Positions 52,001 through 64,000 of a DNA stretch of 64,000 nucleotides are shown here, piece after piece. Source of the stretch: Pterobdella sp. o SKG-2022 (lineage: Eukaryota; Annelida; Clitellata; Hirudinida; Piscicolidae). The number at the start of each line of letters is the position of its first letter. The stretch's first letter is position 1. The translations under genes were made by a program, and so were the position numbers. The stretch spans positions 24,857,986 to 24,921,985 of the forward strand of contig OZ038321.1 of NCBI GenBank assembly GCA_964035795.1, given 5' to 3'. Below the pieces are notes generated by a model. The model did not search any database and was not told the origin of the DNA. It was given only the letters and a program-made list of their open reading frames with translations.

Positions 52001-55000
52001 TGCATTTCTCGGTCGAAGAGTGTTTGGCGTGTGTACAGGTGGTAGTCTCTACTGAGGTCTCTGTGGGAGGCGTCTTGTTGAATCCCGCGTAGACTTTTTT
52101 CCTTGTTTTTGCAAGGTTTTTCTCTCTGCTGTGAAATCAATTCTGCATTTTTAGATTCTTTAAAAATGCTTCTTTTTTGTGAAAGATGAGCGTTGTTTGG
52201 AGAAACCATATAAAAGAGATTCTTAGAGCTGAATGTAAGCTCGGAAAGACTGCAGTTAACTTGGCCATTTTCACCAGAGTCTGCGTCGAATACCGTTATG
52301 TACGCGAGAAACTGCTCCTTGTGTAGATTCTCTTGCACGCTGAGTGTTGATGTTTCTAGAGCTGACAAGCTGCTGACCACGATGACGGGAGAGTTGTCGT
52401 TCACATCCTCCAACTCCACCATCACCATCGCCTCCGCAGACCAAAACGGGTTGTTGTCTGTTGCTATGACAACCATTTTGTGCGTTGAAGCCTTTTCGAA
52501 ATCCAATTTTCCAGAGACAAAAAGTTGTCCGCTTTCAGATTCAACTTGGAATGGAAATTCATTTGGTTGCTTCTTCGTCTGTTGAATAATAGATTATGAA
52601 TGTTGTTTGATCATTCGTTTATGATAAATGACGCTCAAAGATGAAGGGTATATGCAATAATTTATGAAAAATTATAATAAATAAAGTATTATTAGGAAAA
52701 TTGTCAAAAAAAAATTTCAAACTTTTATTTTCATAAATCAAAAAACTAACCACGAAGTTTTTGAGCATAATATTATCAATTGGACGAACCCATTCATGGG
52801 GCTTGAGGGAGTAGGTAACTTTGGCATTCACCCCTTCATCTGCATCATCCGCCTGCACTGTCAGTAGCTTCGCTTGTTCAGCAACATTCTCTTTCACTTT
52901 TATCTAAATAAAATATTAATGTTCTATGTAGAAATTTTTAAATTGGGAATAATGTTTATTGTTGTTTCATTATTCTCAAATGTTTTGTTTAAAAAGGTTT
53001 CGATTACGGGAGAATAAATATAAATGAAAAGAAATTTATTTTTAAAGATAAGAACAGCAAATAAATAATTAGTGGAAAATTCAATGGGCTTGTGAGCGTT
53101 GGAAAGGTTCGATGGAATGCATAGAAATATTTAATTTGAATTTTTTCTATGAAATCTTGTAAAGCAATGAATCCCAACGTAAGATTGTTCCCGATCGACT
53201 TTTGAGGTTTTGGCATGTTAAACATAAATCTACGCAGTTGTTCACTGGGAGGGTTTTGAAAGTTTTTAAAAACAAAAGCTTAAAGTCAATCAGTTTATAT
53301 TTGAGTGAAAACAATTAAAAGTGAAATTTATAACAACAAAAACAAGATTTAACGAAAGTAATTACAAAAATTAAAGTTTAAAACTTTGTTATTTACAAAG
53401 ATTATCCTCATGACTGAAACATGGAAGTTTATGTCATAATTTAAAGCCACTGCTTCATCTTGATGGCTCTCATTAATCTCATACTAGCTTCCATTATTAC
53501 CAAGCGCTCCAAATTTGTTTCGAAACATTAAAACTCCAGACAAACTTGTGCTGAATAAATAAATTTTTAATCACCCACCCGATAAAATTCTTTCTGGAAA
53601 TGCGGCTTGTTGTCATTGGTGTCTGTAACTTTGATGAGAACCTTCAGAACTCCAGTTTTGGGTGGCATGCCTCCATCAACTGCTATCAACTGGAAGAGTG
53701 GTTCAATATTTGGAAAAGTTCATGTTTTATCAATATTTTCTGTTGTTTTAATGTGGTTTGATACTCAAAATTATTTTAAACATTTTATTTTTTTTCTACG
53801 ATACTTTTTGGTATGCGTAATGTGAATATAATTGCAAAAGTATCTCGTTGCAGAGTAGTGTTAATTTGTGGTTTCTTGTCTGCTCTTAATGATAAAACAT
53901 TGGTCGCTCCTTTAGGCTTGATGAGAATGATTAATTTTGGGAGAAGTTAATCAAAAGTGTTTAATGCTTAAAAATAATGAAACATTATTCAAAAGTAGCA
54001 ATCAATTATTCATTTTTATAGTGTTTTTCCACTTGGCACAAGAACCAATGATTTATAACAAGTTTCGAACCAAGGCAGAAATTTGATGAGTGAGTATGCA
54101 TTCTTTCCCAGATTTTGAAATTTTCGTGTTAATCTATAGTTGCTCTAACAGCTTCTCTATTCAAAAAAGTTGTTTTTGTTTCGACAAAAAAAAAGAAAAA
54201 AAAATTTCTTGAGAATTTTTATTTTTTTTCGATTTGACATGTGTTTTTAATATATTCTATTTAGCTGTTATATTATGTCAGTGATTATTCCTATGCACAA
54301 AAGGCATTAAAAAAATCATTTGAAGATATACAAAGTTTTACGAACTATACAAAGTATTACAGCTATTTCGTCATATTTTTTATTTTAAAAAATATTATAT
54401 TCTACTTAAAATATATTGAAACTTTCAAACCATGCCGATAAATTACGCCAAAAATAGTAAAAAAAACTGTTGAAAATGGTAAAAAATATGAAGTAAAATA
54501 TTTTTACAGATCTATCTAAAATGAATTTCAAAAGTAAAATTTTCCAAAATGCAAATAAACACCGAAAAAATTGAAAATGTTATTGTATATAGAAACAAAA
54601 CAGAAAAAAAATTTATTTAGAAATTAATACAAAATAACAGAAAAAGGATTTTGAAATTTCTGAAGAATAGCATTATTATACTGAAAAATTTTTAAAACAC
54701 TTTTCATTAAATTTATTTTTCTAAACACAAAAAAATTTTTGAAGTAAAATAGCAAAAGTTCGGATGATAGCGGAAGCGACCAAATAGTGATAAAATGAGC
54801 AAAAAAATGAATTTGAATAATGTTGAAAGAAAAAAAATTGTTTTTCATGAGTAAAGTATTTGCTGTGACGATAAAAATTGTTCGAAATAATAAGTTGACA
54901 GATAACTTGTTATTCAATTTGTTAGTCTGTACATTATAGTTATTTAATTGAAAGAATTTATTTTAGGCACGCATGAAAATTGTAATATAACACTTCAAAT

Positions 55001-58000
55001 AGAACTAAAACAAGTTATCTAATTTCATATAAAAGTGAAACAAGATCAAACACTCAGTTCTGGAACATTAAAACGAAATTTAAAAATATTTTTAAAAATC
55101 TTTTGAACCATCCTAAAATCTGTTTCGAGATACTAAATGAAACTGAAAAAGTTCCATTGTTTTAAAAATAAGAAGTAGTTTCTTTGTCAATTATTTGAGC
55201 AATAATGAGAAAAATAAAATAAAAAGCAGAACCCTTTCTGTATACTACACCATTGGGTGTTTATGACTAGAGGTGAAGCTCAAATCGAATCATTTTCAAT
55301 GTAGGACTTATGAATTGGATAGTTTATGATGGGATAGTAAACATATCAAGAAGTTTTGTCTCAATAAAAGATGAAATTTTATTGTGTTTTTATGATTTAA
55401 GTCTTGGAATTATCGAAAAATTATGAGCTGGTTGTTAGAACAGAGGATTCAGTTACGATGAGATAATTGTAAAAAAAACGTATAAAAACGAGTTGGAAAT
55501 GTAGAAATTGATCGAAATAAATAAAGAATTGTTTAAAATAAACTAAAAAAATTTTTAACACGTGTCAATAAAAAACTCATTTCTGAAGAAGTATGAAGGT
55601 ATGAGAGATTGATCCATTTTCCTACTTCTTTTATTGAGGTTTTTTCATAATTTTCTCCAGGTCTATTCCGATTAATCATTCAGTTTTTCTCATTTCCACG
55701 ATAAATTATTTTAATTAAATTTTATTTTATTTTAAATAAACGGGTTTGCCAGGATTTAGAGACTTTTTTCTAGAGGCGCATTTGAGCTTTTGAACACTCG
55801 CAAGTTTAATGTAACAAATTAAACCATTGTGCACTCGATGAATGAGTTTTTTTTTTAAATAAATATACTTTCGAATTTTTATAAATATTCATTGTGAAAC
55901 TCAGTGTTAAATAAATTTAAATTCTCTCTTAAGCTAAACCATTTAATTAAATAAACAAAGTATATTAAAGATTCATTTCTTCAATTGGACAAAACTTGAA
56001 AGCATCCTTTTAATGAGCATCATGGAAACAATTTTTTTATGTTAATTCATTATTGAAGATTTTAACCCATAACAGTCAATAACCTTGAGACGATGTTCAG
56101 CCTGGCTTTCTCGATCGAGTTTCTTGTTTAAGATGATTCTCACATCTTTCGGCAGACCGTTAAGCAAGTCAACCCTCAGTTTAAAATATTTCGTCTCATT
56201 TTGCAGTTTTTCCAACCTGTTCAGCTTCTTTTGGATATTTTTTCTTTCATTTTTTTTTGTTTTGTTTCTGGGTTTAGTTGGAGACATTTTATTTTTTGCT
56301 TTCCTTTTAAACCTGTTTAAAATCTTTGCAAGATTTTTAAAATTATTTTTATTGTTTTCTCGAGGATTTATATGTGAATAAATTTTTAAATTAGGAAGTG
56401 AACTGTAATTAATTGTTTGAATTGGAAAATTTTCAAGCTTCATGGTTTTGTTTCGATGTTGAAATAAAACTGAAAACAAAAAATTTAAAAACAATAAACT
56501 ATTTATAATTTTTTTTGATTGTCTTTGTGCAATTTTTCTCTCTATTTTTGAATTATCCTCCGTGTTTGAAACGTGTTTTTTATCACTACTTCTGCTGTTT
56601 TTTATTCGTTGGAATGGTTCGTCAGCCTTGCTTATCCCACATATCTTGTTTTTTAGTTTCATGTACATGAAATTATTTTTTATTTTCTCAAGTCTTTTCA
56701 GTATCAAGAAAGAAGAGAATGTATGTTTTTGATTTAGAGATGTTCTGCTTTGGATGCTTGTGTGTTCATAAAATGATAATGCTCGTGACCAATTCATTTC
56801 AGTTTTGTTTCTAGGTGATTTATTGTTTTCGTCGTTTTTTGAAAGACTAAATTTATTTATATTCAAATTTCTATCAGAAAATTTTTTATGTAGAAGTTTT
56901 TCAAGTTCTTCGTGGCATTTAGTAACATCAATTTTTTTAATCTTGTCATTTCCATTTTCAAATAAATATTTATCAACAAAACTCGTTTTCCATTTTAAAA
57001 TTTTAGACGCGTCAAAATTTAAATTTAAATTTTTAAGTAAACTTCTAAAAAATGTATATAACATTGTGGAATCCATAAAATTGCTATAATTTAAATGACT
57101 TTTATCTCCAATGCTTCTTTTCACATTAATTTTCTTTTTACTCTTTTTATTACTTTTATCATTTTTTTTAACATCTTGCGTTGAATCTTCCACTAGGTAA
57201 TATTTCTGCACGGAAAACATAGGGCAATCCAGGTCGACCGCAGCAGGCAGGCTATACGAGGCTCCTTTGGTTGCGGATTCTGAGATGTAGAGAGTTTTTG
57301 TGGCGGTTTTGAAGACTGGAGGCATGTCGTTTATATCGGAAATGTCGATGCTAACCTAGTGATGGAAGCAGTAAGAGTTTAAATTGGTGTTTATGGGGCG
57401 TTAGAGGTTCATGTTTGAATTTTAAAACATTCAATTAATGTAATGTAATGCGGTATTTATAAAGCGCTTTTCCTTATAGCTCAAAGCGCTTGCTACAATT
57501 TTAATGTAGCAAAAACACACTGTGGAACAGGTGCTAATTGTCGGCCCACGCGGGATCGAACCCGGTAACTTTTAGATAATTAGTCTAATGCTCAACCATT
57601 GAGCTATAGGGGCCGACGTTAATTAAATTATATTCTCCATTTTATGAAAACTTGTGCTTGTTTTACTTTGAAAAGATAATAAAAATATTAATGAATATGA
57701 ATAATATATCAATTATTTCTCACTTTGAGCATTTGGAAGAAGCTCATGGGTTGCACGATCACATCCATTCGGACCTGTGTGTGTGGCAACAGTTTATTGC
57801 TTTTTTTTAACATTATACTCTGAATCACTAATAGCTTATAGCAATTATACCTTGAATAAATAAAATCTTCTAAATGAAAAATACTCTAAAAAAATTACAA
57901 ATTTACTTTTAAGCTACTTTTTAACAATAAATCCTTAAATGGAATTTATAAATATTTACGTGAAATTCCCATTTTTAGCTATGACTTCTTGAAACCGATA

Positions 58001-61000
58001 AAACATGCGTCCAAAACGATGCAAAGGTGCATAAAGAAAACTAACCTGGCACTTTTCCAAGGTGGGGCATATTTCATCTCGATCTAAACGGTTGATCACC
58101 AAGATGTGGCCTATGCTTTCATCCAGTTTGATTGCAGTCGAGGGAGGCTGCTGGTTGATGAGTTTCAGTTTGACTTTAGCTCTTGTTTCGTTCATTCTCT
58201 TTAGGCGATCAGAAAGACCTGAGTCATTGATTAAATCAGCAATTTTCCATCCTTTTTTTACTTCTTCAAACACCGTGTAGTGTAGAGGAAGAATGTTATG
58301 GGCACTTTGAGGCATTCTTTTTTTTCTTTTCAGAACTTCTTTTTTTGACCCCATAAGTCTTTCTTGTGTTTCAAACATTTTTTTTGAGACTTCGTCGGAT
58401 TTTTCGATAAAAAATTTCGTATTTTTTATTGCCTTTTTATTTGTAAAGCTTTTGTGGGAATGACTTGAACGTTTTGTGGTGAGATGATTTATTTGAAAGT
58501 AACTTGCTTTGACAAGCTTTGGGTTTGGTTTATCTTCCGAAAGACTTGTCAAGTTTGTTTTCAAATTAATTTCAATTTTTTTATAAGGTTTTTCTAATAA
58601 AATTCTATTTTTGAGACACTTTAAAAATTTGATCAAGAAATATTTGTTTGATTGTTCGATGTGATAAATGTAGAAAAACCAAAAAAGCTTTATTGGGGAA
58701 GAAAGTTTATGGAAAGAACTCAACGAAAAAAACTTTTTTCTATTTTTGTTCAAATTTAAATGTTTCAAACATGAAAAAAAATAATTCCTAGGTTGATAAA
58801 AATATTTTTCATAAAAAAGGAAATTTCTGGTTACTTTCTGGTAGGGATTATTTTGCGTAGAAGTGAGAAGAAAAACGATTAAATTAGTCAAGCTGGAAAT
58901 TCGAGTAGAAAATAATCGAATAACTTCTAAAAAAGATCTTTTTATTCGAGTTTTTATAAACAAGATTTTATTTGAAAAAGCATTCGGTTGATTTGCTTCA
59001 TTAATAACTTTTTTACTTGTGTTTTGATCAATTAGAGAATTATTTTTGACCACTTCATTCCCTGAAGCCCTTGAAAACTTTAATGCCTTAATGTTTGTCG
59101 CTTCGTGATGATTTTCAAACAGTTTTTTATATATATCACTGTTTTTTATGCTTTTTTCTGTTTTCATTGTTGAGTTTTCAAAAACTTGCAAAATTAGTTT
59201 GTGAAATTTTTCAATGAATTTCGCTAATTGTTTTTTTAAAGTAGAATTTATTTTTTGTTTCTTGAAAAATGTGTTTCCATCATGCTTTAATCGTATTAAA
59301 TGACTTTGGTTTAAGCGTTTATCCAATCTATTTGGTTTTTTCTTCAATATTTTCATGACAGACAAAAGTGCTTTGGTATTAGTTCCTTGCTTATTTTTAT
59401 ATCCCATCTTATCAAAATTAATTAAAAAGTTTGGCTTGTTAAACTGTCTCTTTTTAATTACCTTTAAATCGTTCTTTGAGTTTTCAAAATTCCAAAAAAA
59501 ATTCACATTCCCTTTTCGAAACTTCTTCAAGAGTGAATCGTTTGATCCAGATTTATAATTATTTGTATTATTGAATGTCATTTCTGCGCTATTCTGGATG
59601 TTTTCAATGGAAAAATTCTTTCCGCAGCTATATCCAGTTATTTTGTTATCTTTTGTGAGAAATTTTTTCGAATTTAATATATCTTTTGTGTCGAAAAAGT
59701 TTTCTCGTGAAATATTAATTTTTTTATTTATTTTCTTTTCGTCAATAATTGATATTATTTTTTCTGTTATATTTTTATAACCATTGCGTTCTATTTCATT
59801 TGGAGTTTTTTGAAATTTTTCATGTCTTCTCTTATCTTGTTGTGGGGCGTCCTTGTATATTTCGAATATCTCCGTGTTTCTGTCATTTAAAATATCCTTA
59901 AAGCCTTCCAATTCCTTTATTTTTTTTTCATTCCTACGACCGAACTGAGTGTGTTTTTGATGGTGCAAATAATTTAAAAGCGTCATTTTCTTTATTGTCG
60001 TTTTTGATTGTGGTTTGCCTCCAAGAATAGAATTTGTCAGTAGCCATTTGATTTTCTTGCCTCTTTTAATCTTTGATAAATACATTCTCATTTTTGTATT
60101 TCTATCAGATAAATTGGTTATTTTTTGTGGTGCGCCCGGTTGAAGCCTGCAGTTTTCGCCAATCAATTCAATTAAGTACAAACACAAAGAACAAAAATAG
60201 TTATTTATTTTTGAGTTTTTGAAAATATTATTTTGTTTTCTGTTGGTAAATGGCGGCTTATCTGATAACGAAAGAGTTATCAATAACACAAGTCCATTAT
60301 CTTTGCCTGTTTGTTTAACAGATGCGGAATCATTTTCTGACTCTCCAATCCATTTTAGGAATTCTTTCTTTGGCGATATTGTGTTATTGTTTAGGATTTC
60401 AATTATTTGATAATAATATCTTTTTATGCACCGTCCATAAATTCTTGCAACTTTATCTACAATGTGTTCTTTTTCATTTTTATTACAATTACAAGCTGAA
60501 TCCTTTAGGAACGTTTTATTGTTGTATAGGTTATATAAGTTTTTAAAATCTGTGACATAAAATATTTCTGGGAATTTCTTTGCTAACGTCTGTTTTCTAT
60601 TCATAACGGTTAAAACAATGGCAATTATTTTTGTTTTTCGACGAACATAAAGATCATGTTTGATACAGCATATTTTATTAATTATTTCAGATTTTATCTC
60701 TTCAAAAAATTTTTTATTCTCAACGTAAATATTTGAGTTGGAACAATAAATAAAAGAAGACGACTGACAAGCGGGTAAAATTCCTGGCAGATACTGTTTG
60801 TACAGGAAAGATAAATTGGAAGTAACTTTCAACTTTATGTGGTTGTGACCTCCGCTCAAAGCTTCAATTGAAATATTGTCCTTGTTTGAACTGTGCTTTT
60901 TGGCTTCTTTTATTTCCGAGATGTCTTTTGTTGGCCAGTTTGATGAAAAAAATTTTTTTTCTTTTGAATTATTTAGTCTTTTTGTTGTGTAGTTATTTTG

Positions 61001-61207
61001 AATAGAAAGAAACAATTTTTCTGGATTTTTATGTGAGATAAAACTTGAATTGCTGCTCTTAGCGAGTTGATGTTGAATTGATAGAAGTGTAAACTTTAAG
61101 AGGTGGCTTGAATTGTTTGCCTCAATATTCAAGGAGGAAAGTATTGAGAAAAGAAAAAGAAGAAAAAAAGAATAAATGGGATGTTTATGAAAAGTTTCAA
61201 ACTTCAT
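37790..61207 (-). CDS. Protocadherin-type cadherin, seven EC repeats, about 3108 residues
   Basis: Nine phase-matched exons: 61207-58046, 57774-57724, 57355-56084, 53689-53579, 52903-52751, 52578-51995, 47370-45875, 45752-45523, 40057-37790. A signal peptide (about 1-30, hydrophobic FFLLFLFSILSS) is followed by about 930 novel residues, then EC1 from about 976. EC1 ends in protocadherin style: LDRDEICP, VQPMSFFQMLK, DINDMPP. EC2 (about 1082) holds a 330-residue insertion. EC3-EC7 end at DVNDNSP, DDNDNHP, DENDQKP, DVNDHSP and TNDPHTP. A transmembrane helix spans about 2446-2469 (LLVLIALVSTAIVILFLVFI). The cytoplasmic tail has about 640 residues and no recognised motif. The family mediates calcium-dependent adhesion at cell contacts. 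Features inside EC1 suggest delta-type protocadherins; orthology is not settled. Repeats 5 and 7 have weakened calcium linkers. Confidence 0.93.
40058..45522 (-). other. Protocadherin intron 8 (5.5 kb)
   Basis: AT-rich intron with no exon, RNA gene or clear transposon seen. Confidence 0.7.
47371..51994 (-). other. Protocadherin intron 6 (4.6 kb)
   Basis: AT-rich, between phase-2 splice sites CCCAG/GTGAGC and GACAG/GTATTA. The junction rebuilds MQPRYYLEIVCVDGG. Nothing else is recognised. Confidence 0.7.
53690..56083 (-). other. Protocadherin intron 3 (2.4 kb)
   Basis: AT-rich intron; a 97-codon frame at 54624-54917 is composition-driven and matches nothing known. Confidence 0.65.
56084..57355 (-). 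CDS. Protocadherin exon 3: EC1 end, EC2 with 330-residue insertion
   Basis: It opens VSIDISDINDMPPVF and ends LDRESQAEHRLK, both standard cadherin. Between KYYLVEDST and FKLRVDLLNGLP lie about 330 extra residues, strongly basic (KKNDKSNKKSKKK, RKNIQKKLNRLEK). The acceptor CTAG is at 57356 and the donor AAG/GTTATT at 56083. This donor, not one 17 bases later, gives the expected join LK-LIAVDGG to exon 4. Confidence 0.92.
57442..57617 (-). repeat. tRNA-derived SINE, best-preserved copy
   Basis: Minus strand head: TCGGCCC/GGGCCGA acceptor-like stem, A box TAGCTCAATGGTTGAG, anticodon-like stem TTAGA/TCTAA, B box GGTTCGATCCC. The tail contains CCACAGTGTGTTTTTGCTAC and AGCGCTTTATAAATACCGC, then a short ATTAC repeat, as at SINE 3' ends. 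The T-arm is mispaired, so a working tRNA gene is unlikely. It lies in protocadherin intron 2. Confidence 0.9.
58046..61207 (-). CDS. Protocadherin exon 1: signal peptide, giant pro-like region, EC1 start
   Basis: The exon stays open for 1054 codons. In sequence this AT-rich, chance would place a stop roughly every 12-15 codons, so the whole length is coding. Residues 31-959 are Lys/Asn-rich with scattered Cys and match no domain I know. Residues 960-964 are KRKKR (58316-58330), an R-X-K-R furin consensus, placed 11 residues before the EC1 start LHYTVFEEVKKGW. The donor CAG/GTTAGT joins in phase to the 51-bp exon 2. Confidence 0.93.
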
Positions 61208-64000
61208 TCTGCAAGTTTAAAGTTAAATCCAATTAAATCCGAAATATAATAATTTATATAAAGTTATAATTTTTTTGAATAAATTTTCAAAAATCTTTTG
61301 TTCTGTTTTATTTATTGATGCACCAGCAAACATTTGTTTTTCAAATTTCCATTATAAAATTCAAATCAAAGACAGAGTGCATTTTGATTGTACTTCTTCC
61401 AAACTGATTTGTTTTGTCAATAAAGTTGAATCACTATTTTGAGACTAATTCTATTGAATTATTTTCTTCAAAGATGATTGATTGACTTTTGAATCATTCA
61501 ATTAAGTTTTATACAGAATGTACATCAAAATTATTAAAAACAATAATATTAGTTTAAATAAGTTGAACAAAAATCATTTACAAAACAAGCAAGTTTCAAA
61601 TTAACAATTAAAAAGGTAGATAATTGAGAGAACTGAAAAAAATTAAATTCAAAATAAATGATAAACTGAACAGAAAAGTTAGAACCAACATTTTATTATT
61701 TCAAATTTCTGTTTAAAAGTTACAAATTGAGAATTTCAGGGCATGCAGCTAAATGCTACTCTGATCATTTGAACAAAGAAATAATTATTGTTGTTTTTAT
61801 ATTATTTTGTTCAAGAATTTATATTTTAATAACCAAGAATAATTTTTTAAAAATTATTTTCAATGGAATTATTTAAAATTTTAAAACATCTTTAGCTTTT
61901 TATATTTTCACCAGATTCTATTTTACTCAGTTACTAAATATAATTTCTCAAAGTTCTGAATATAATTTTAAAAGATTAAAAAAATTTTAAATAGAAGATT
62001 GATTTTGCATTGATTCAAAATTGTTGTTTGATCCAAACTGATAACACATGCAACAGTAAAGAGCAGATAAAATATACAAAAATAGATTTTTTTACAGAAA
62101 ATTACACAAAACACAGATCACAAAAAAGTTTTTGAGCACAGGGATTTGACAAGCTACTTGTTCTACAACAATCCAAGATCTACTTGTGAAGTTGTTCATA
62201 GATGAAGCTGAACTTTTAGTTCACTTATTTATCTACAATACAGAAAACGAAATTTTGCTAGCAGTGTGTAGGATAACAACAGTGATATTATTATCATCGT
62301 TATATATTAGAAACTATAAATCTAATCGATAAAATGTCGTTTCTAAGTATCTGCAAAACTGAATGAAAAAGTACTAAAAAAATTTTTAAAAGCTTGAAAT
62401 GTTGAAATGTGTTTTAATTAATCGGTGGATTTGCGTTTCAGATATTTTAGAAAATTAACGATTAGTATCTTTGTTCATCTTTCATCAATTATAACAAGAT
62501 TGATCTTTATTTCTAGACAAAACATTCTTAAAATATAAATTTTTTGATTTATCTCAAATTCGAAAAAAAAAATATTCTCTTCAAAGAGTTCGATTGCCCT
62601 CAAATGTCTTTTCTCAATCTCACTCTTATCTTAATTAAGTATTGTTGTTTGTTAATATGAAATCATTGAAGAAAAGAGAATAAACTTTATTGAACTTCAA
62701 AACCAACTGAACCCGTAACAGAGTACAACCATATAAGATATTTAAAAGGAATTAATTTTGTCTCTTTTCAAGGAAATTGTGTAAAATAAATGTTCAAAAT
62801 GTAAATTAATGAAAATTTCAAGTTTATAAAAAAATTGTATTATTTCCACGAAGGACTAAAACAACGTTAAAAAAGTGAAAACAATTAAATTAATAATAAT
62901 AAAAACACAATGATAAATACAAAAATAAATAAATTTTTCAAATACTTCAAACAATATGAAAAAAAATCAGTTTCAACACAATAAATAAAACAACGAATAA
63001 ATAAATTTTCATATATTCAACGCAAAAACAAAAAATCAAAATTTAATTTTCACGAAGCTTTTCGTAAGTCGAATTCACATCATCAAATGATATACCCAGA
63101 GAGAATAAACTTCAAAATCTACTGTGGCTCTTTAATATAAAAAGAGCTTAAGTTGAAAACCTCAACCCAAGCTTTCCTCTTGCCTGCACTATCAAGTGAT
63201 GATTGATCAATCAACGGGCTTATGTAATTAGCAAGGAGCGTTTTGTAAACAATTTTTGGCTATATCTAATATATTTATATGAGATGCGTTTATATAACAT
63301 ATTTTTGTATTTGATATGTTTGTATATAGTATATTTGTATCAGATATTTTGTAGCTGTATATAGTATATTTGTATCAGATATTTTGTAGCTGTATATAGT
63401 ATATTTTAATCTTATATATTTGTATATAGTATATTTGTACCCGATATCTATGTGTCTGCTAATATTTGATATATTTACAAATAGTTTATGTAGAAGTCTT
63501 TGGAATAAATATTTGAATAAGTTGTAAAGATCAATAGTAAAGAATTTTTGTTTAGACTCCGTTTTAAATAATATCAAACAACACTTGAGTTTTCGTTGGA
63601 ATGTGCGATTTAAATTTCCATGAATTTTTGAAAATTTCATTAATATTTAAACGCATTAACTCGAGTCCTGTTGGGGAAAGATAAATAAAAAGGTTTTTTA
63701 AAAATTGTCTATAATTTAAAATTTTGTTTTAAAACTTAAGCAAAACTTATGCCTAGCTAATTTTTATTCGTTTTCTACCGAGCCTTTAAAGGAAATTTTA
63801 GTTTTTTTTTAATTTTTTAAAATTTTTAATAAAAAATAAAAAAAAAACGATATAAAAAAGGTTTTTATATGTAAATTATTAACCTCAAATGTGAATTAGG
63901 AAATCTAATAACTTATTGATATCAAAATTCTTTGTATAATAAAGATATGAAACTTGTCAATAATGTTCTATTTTTAATACAAATTTTGTGTTTTTCTTAT
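61208..64000 (-). promoter_or_regulatory. Protocadherin 5' flank
   Basis: The region upstream of the protocadherin start should contain its 5' UTR and promoter. No TATA-type element can be singled out in sequence this AT-rich. No upstream coding exon was found; the signal peptide at 61207 indicates the true protein start. A 35-bp tandem repeat lies at 63321-63450. Confidence 0.4.
63321..63450. repeat. 35-bp tandem repeat, about four units
   Basis: TGTATATAGTATATTTGTAT followed by CAGATATTTTGTAGC repeats exactly at 63321 and 63356, with two diverged units from 63391 and 63421. It generates a spurious Tyr/Ile-rich frame on the minus strand. Confidence 0.9.

Noticed and set aside
57540..57617. 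Functional tRNA gene
   Set aside because: The T-arm is mispaired and the same head is fused to a common non-tRNA tail at two other loci, so it is a SINE.
60219..60546. Plus-strand frames opposite protocadherin exon 1
   Set aside because: They are short shadows of the 1054-codon minus-strand frame.
58320..61110. Treating the protocadherin N-terminal expansion as an unspliced intron
   Set aside because: More than 900 stop-free codons in sequence this AT-rich would not occur by chance; only transcript data could overturn this.
63290..63640. 116-codon minus-strand frame
   Set aside because: Its Tyr/Ile periodicity comes from the 35-bp tandem repeat.

Overview
This is an AT-rich animal nuclear sequence. 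Coding sequence sits in short exons with GT/AG boundaries, separated by introns of up to 8 kb, and there is no bacterial-style gene packing. Four genes can be rebuilt by matching reading phase across splice sites. The gene set (a class B GPCR, a seven-repeat protocadherin, an RRM cyclophilin and an AASDH-type adenylating enzyme) is metazoan. The AT-rich, Lys/Asn-rich coding, large introns and retroelement debris fit a spiralian such as a flatworm, but the sequence alone does not fix the phylum.

Layout. (1) About 300-12451, plus strand: the 3' part of a class B (secretin-family) GPCR gene whose start lies before the window. Its exons are 42-150 bp in otherwise empty AT-rich sequence, so no long reading frame reveals them. 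(2) 13383-24971, minus strand: a 20-exon AASDH gene coding for an adenylation domain, a carrier-protein domain and a C-terminal PQQ-type beta-propeller, about 1222 residues. It meets the GPCR gene tail to tail. (3) 25137-29022, minus strand: a complete 10-exon PPIE gene (RRM plus cyclophilin, 285 residues). Its stop codon is only 165 bp upstream of the AASDH start codon on the same strand, a spacing that suggests co-transcription. (4) 29023-37789: an 8.8 kb region with no confident gene, holding repeat relics and a perfect 183-bp tandem duplication. (5) 37790-61207, minus strand: a 9-exon protocadherin of about 3108 residues with seven cadherin repeats, one transmembrane segment and a 640-residue tail. 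It has two unusual expansions: about 930 residues between the signal peptide and the first cadherin repeat, ending in a furin-like RKKR site, and about 330 residues inside repeat 2. (6) 61208-64000: the protocadherin 5' flank, with a 35-bp tandem repeat.

Repeats. Three copies of one tRNA-derived SINE lie in introns of PPIE and the protocadherin, all in the sense direction of the host gene. Two 3' fragments of a non-LTR retrotransposon lie in AASDH introns. One of these is embedded in a 1 kb minisatellite that is bracketed by a direct repeat. The four genes have no evident shared pathway: receptor signalling, adhesion, spliceosomal proline isomerisation and acyl activation. The one functional link suggested by layout is the close PPIE-AASDH pair.
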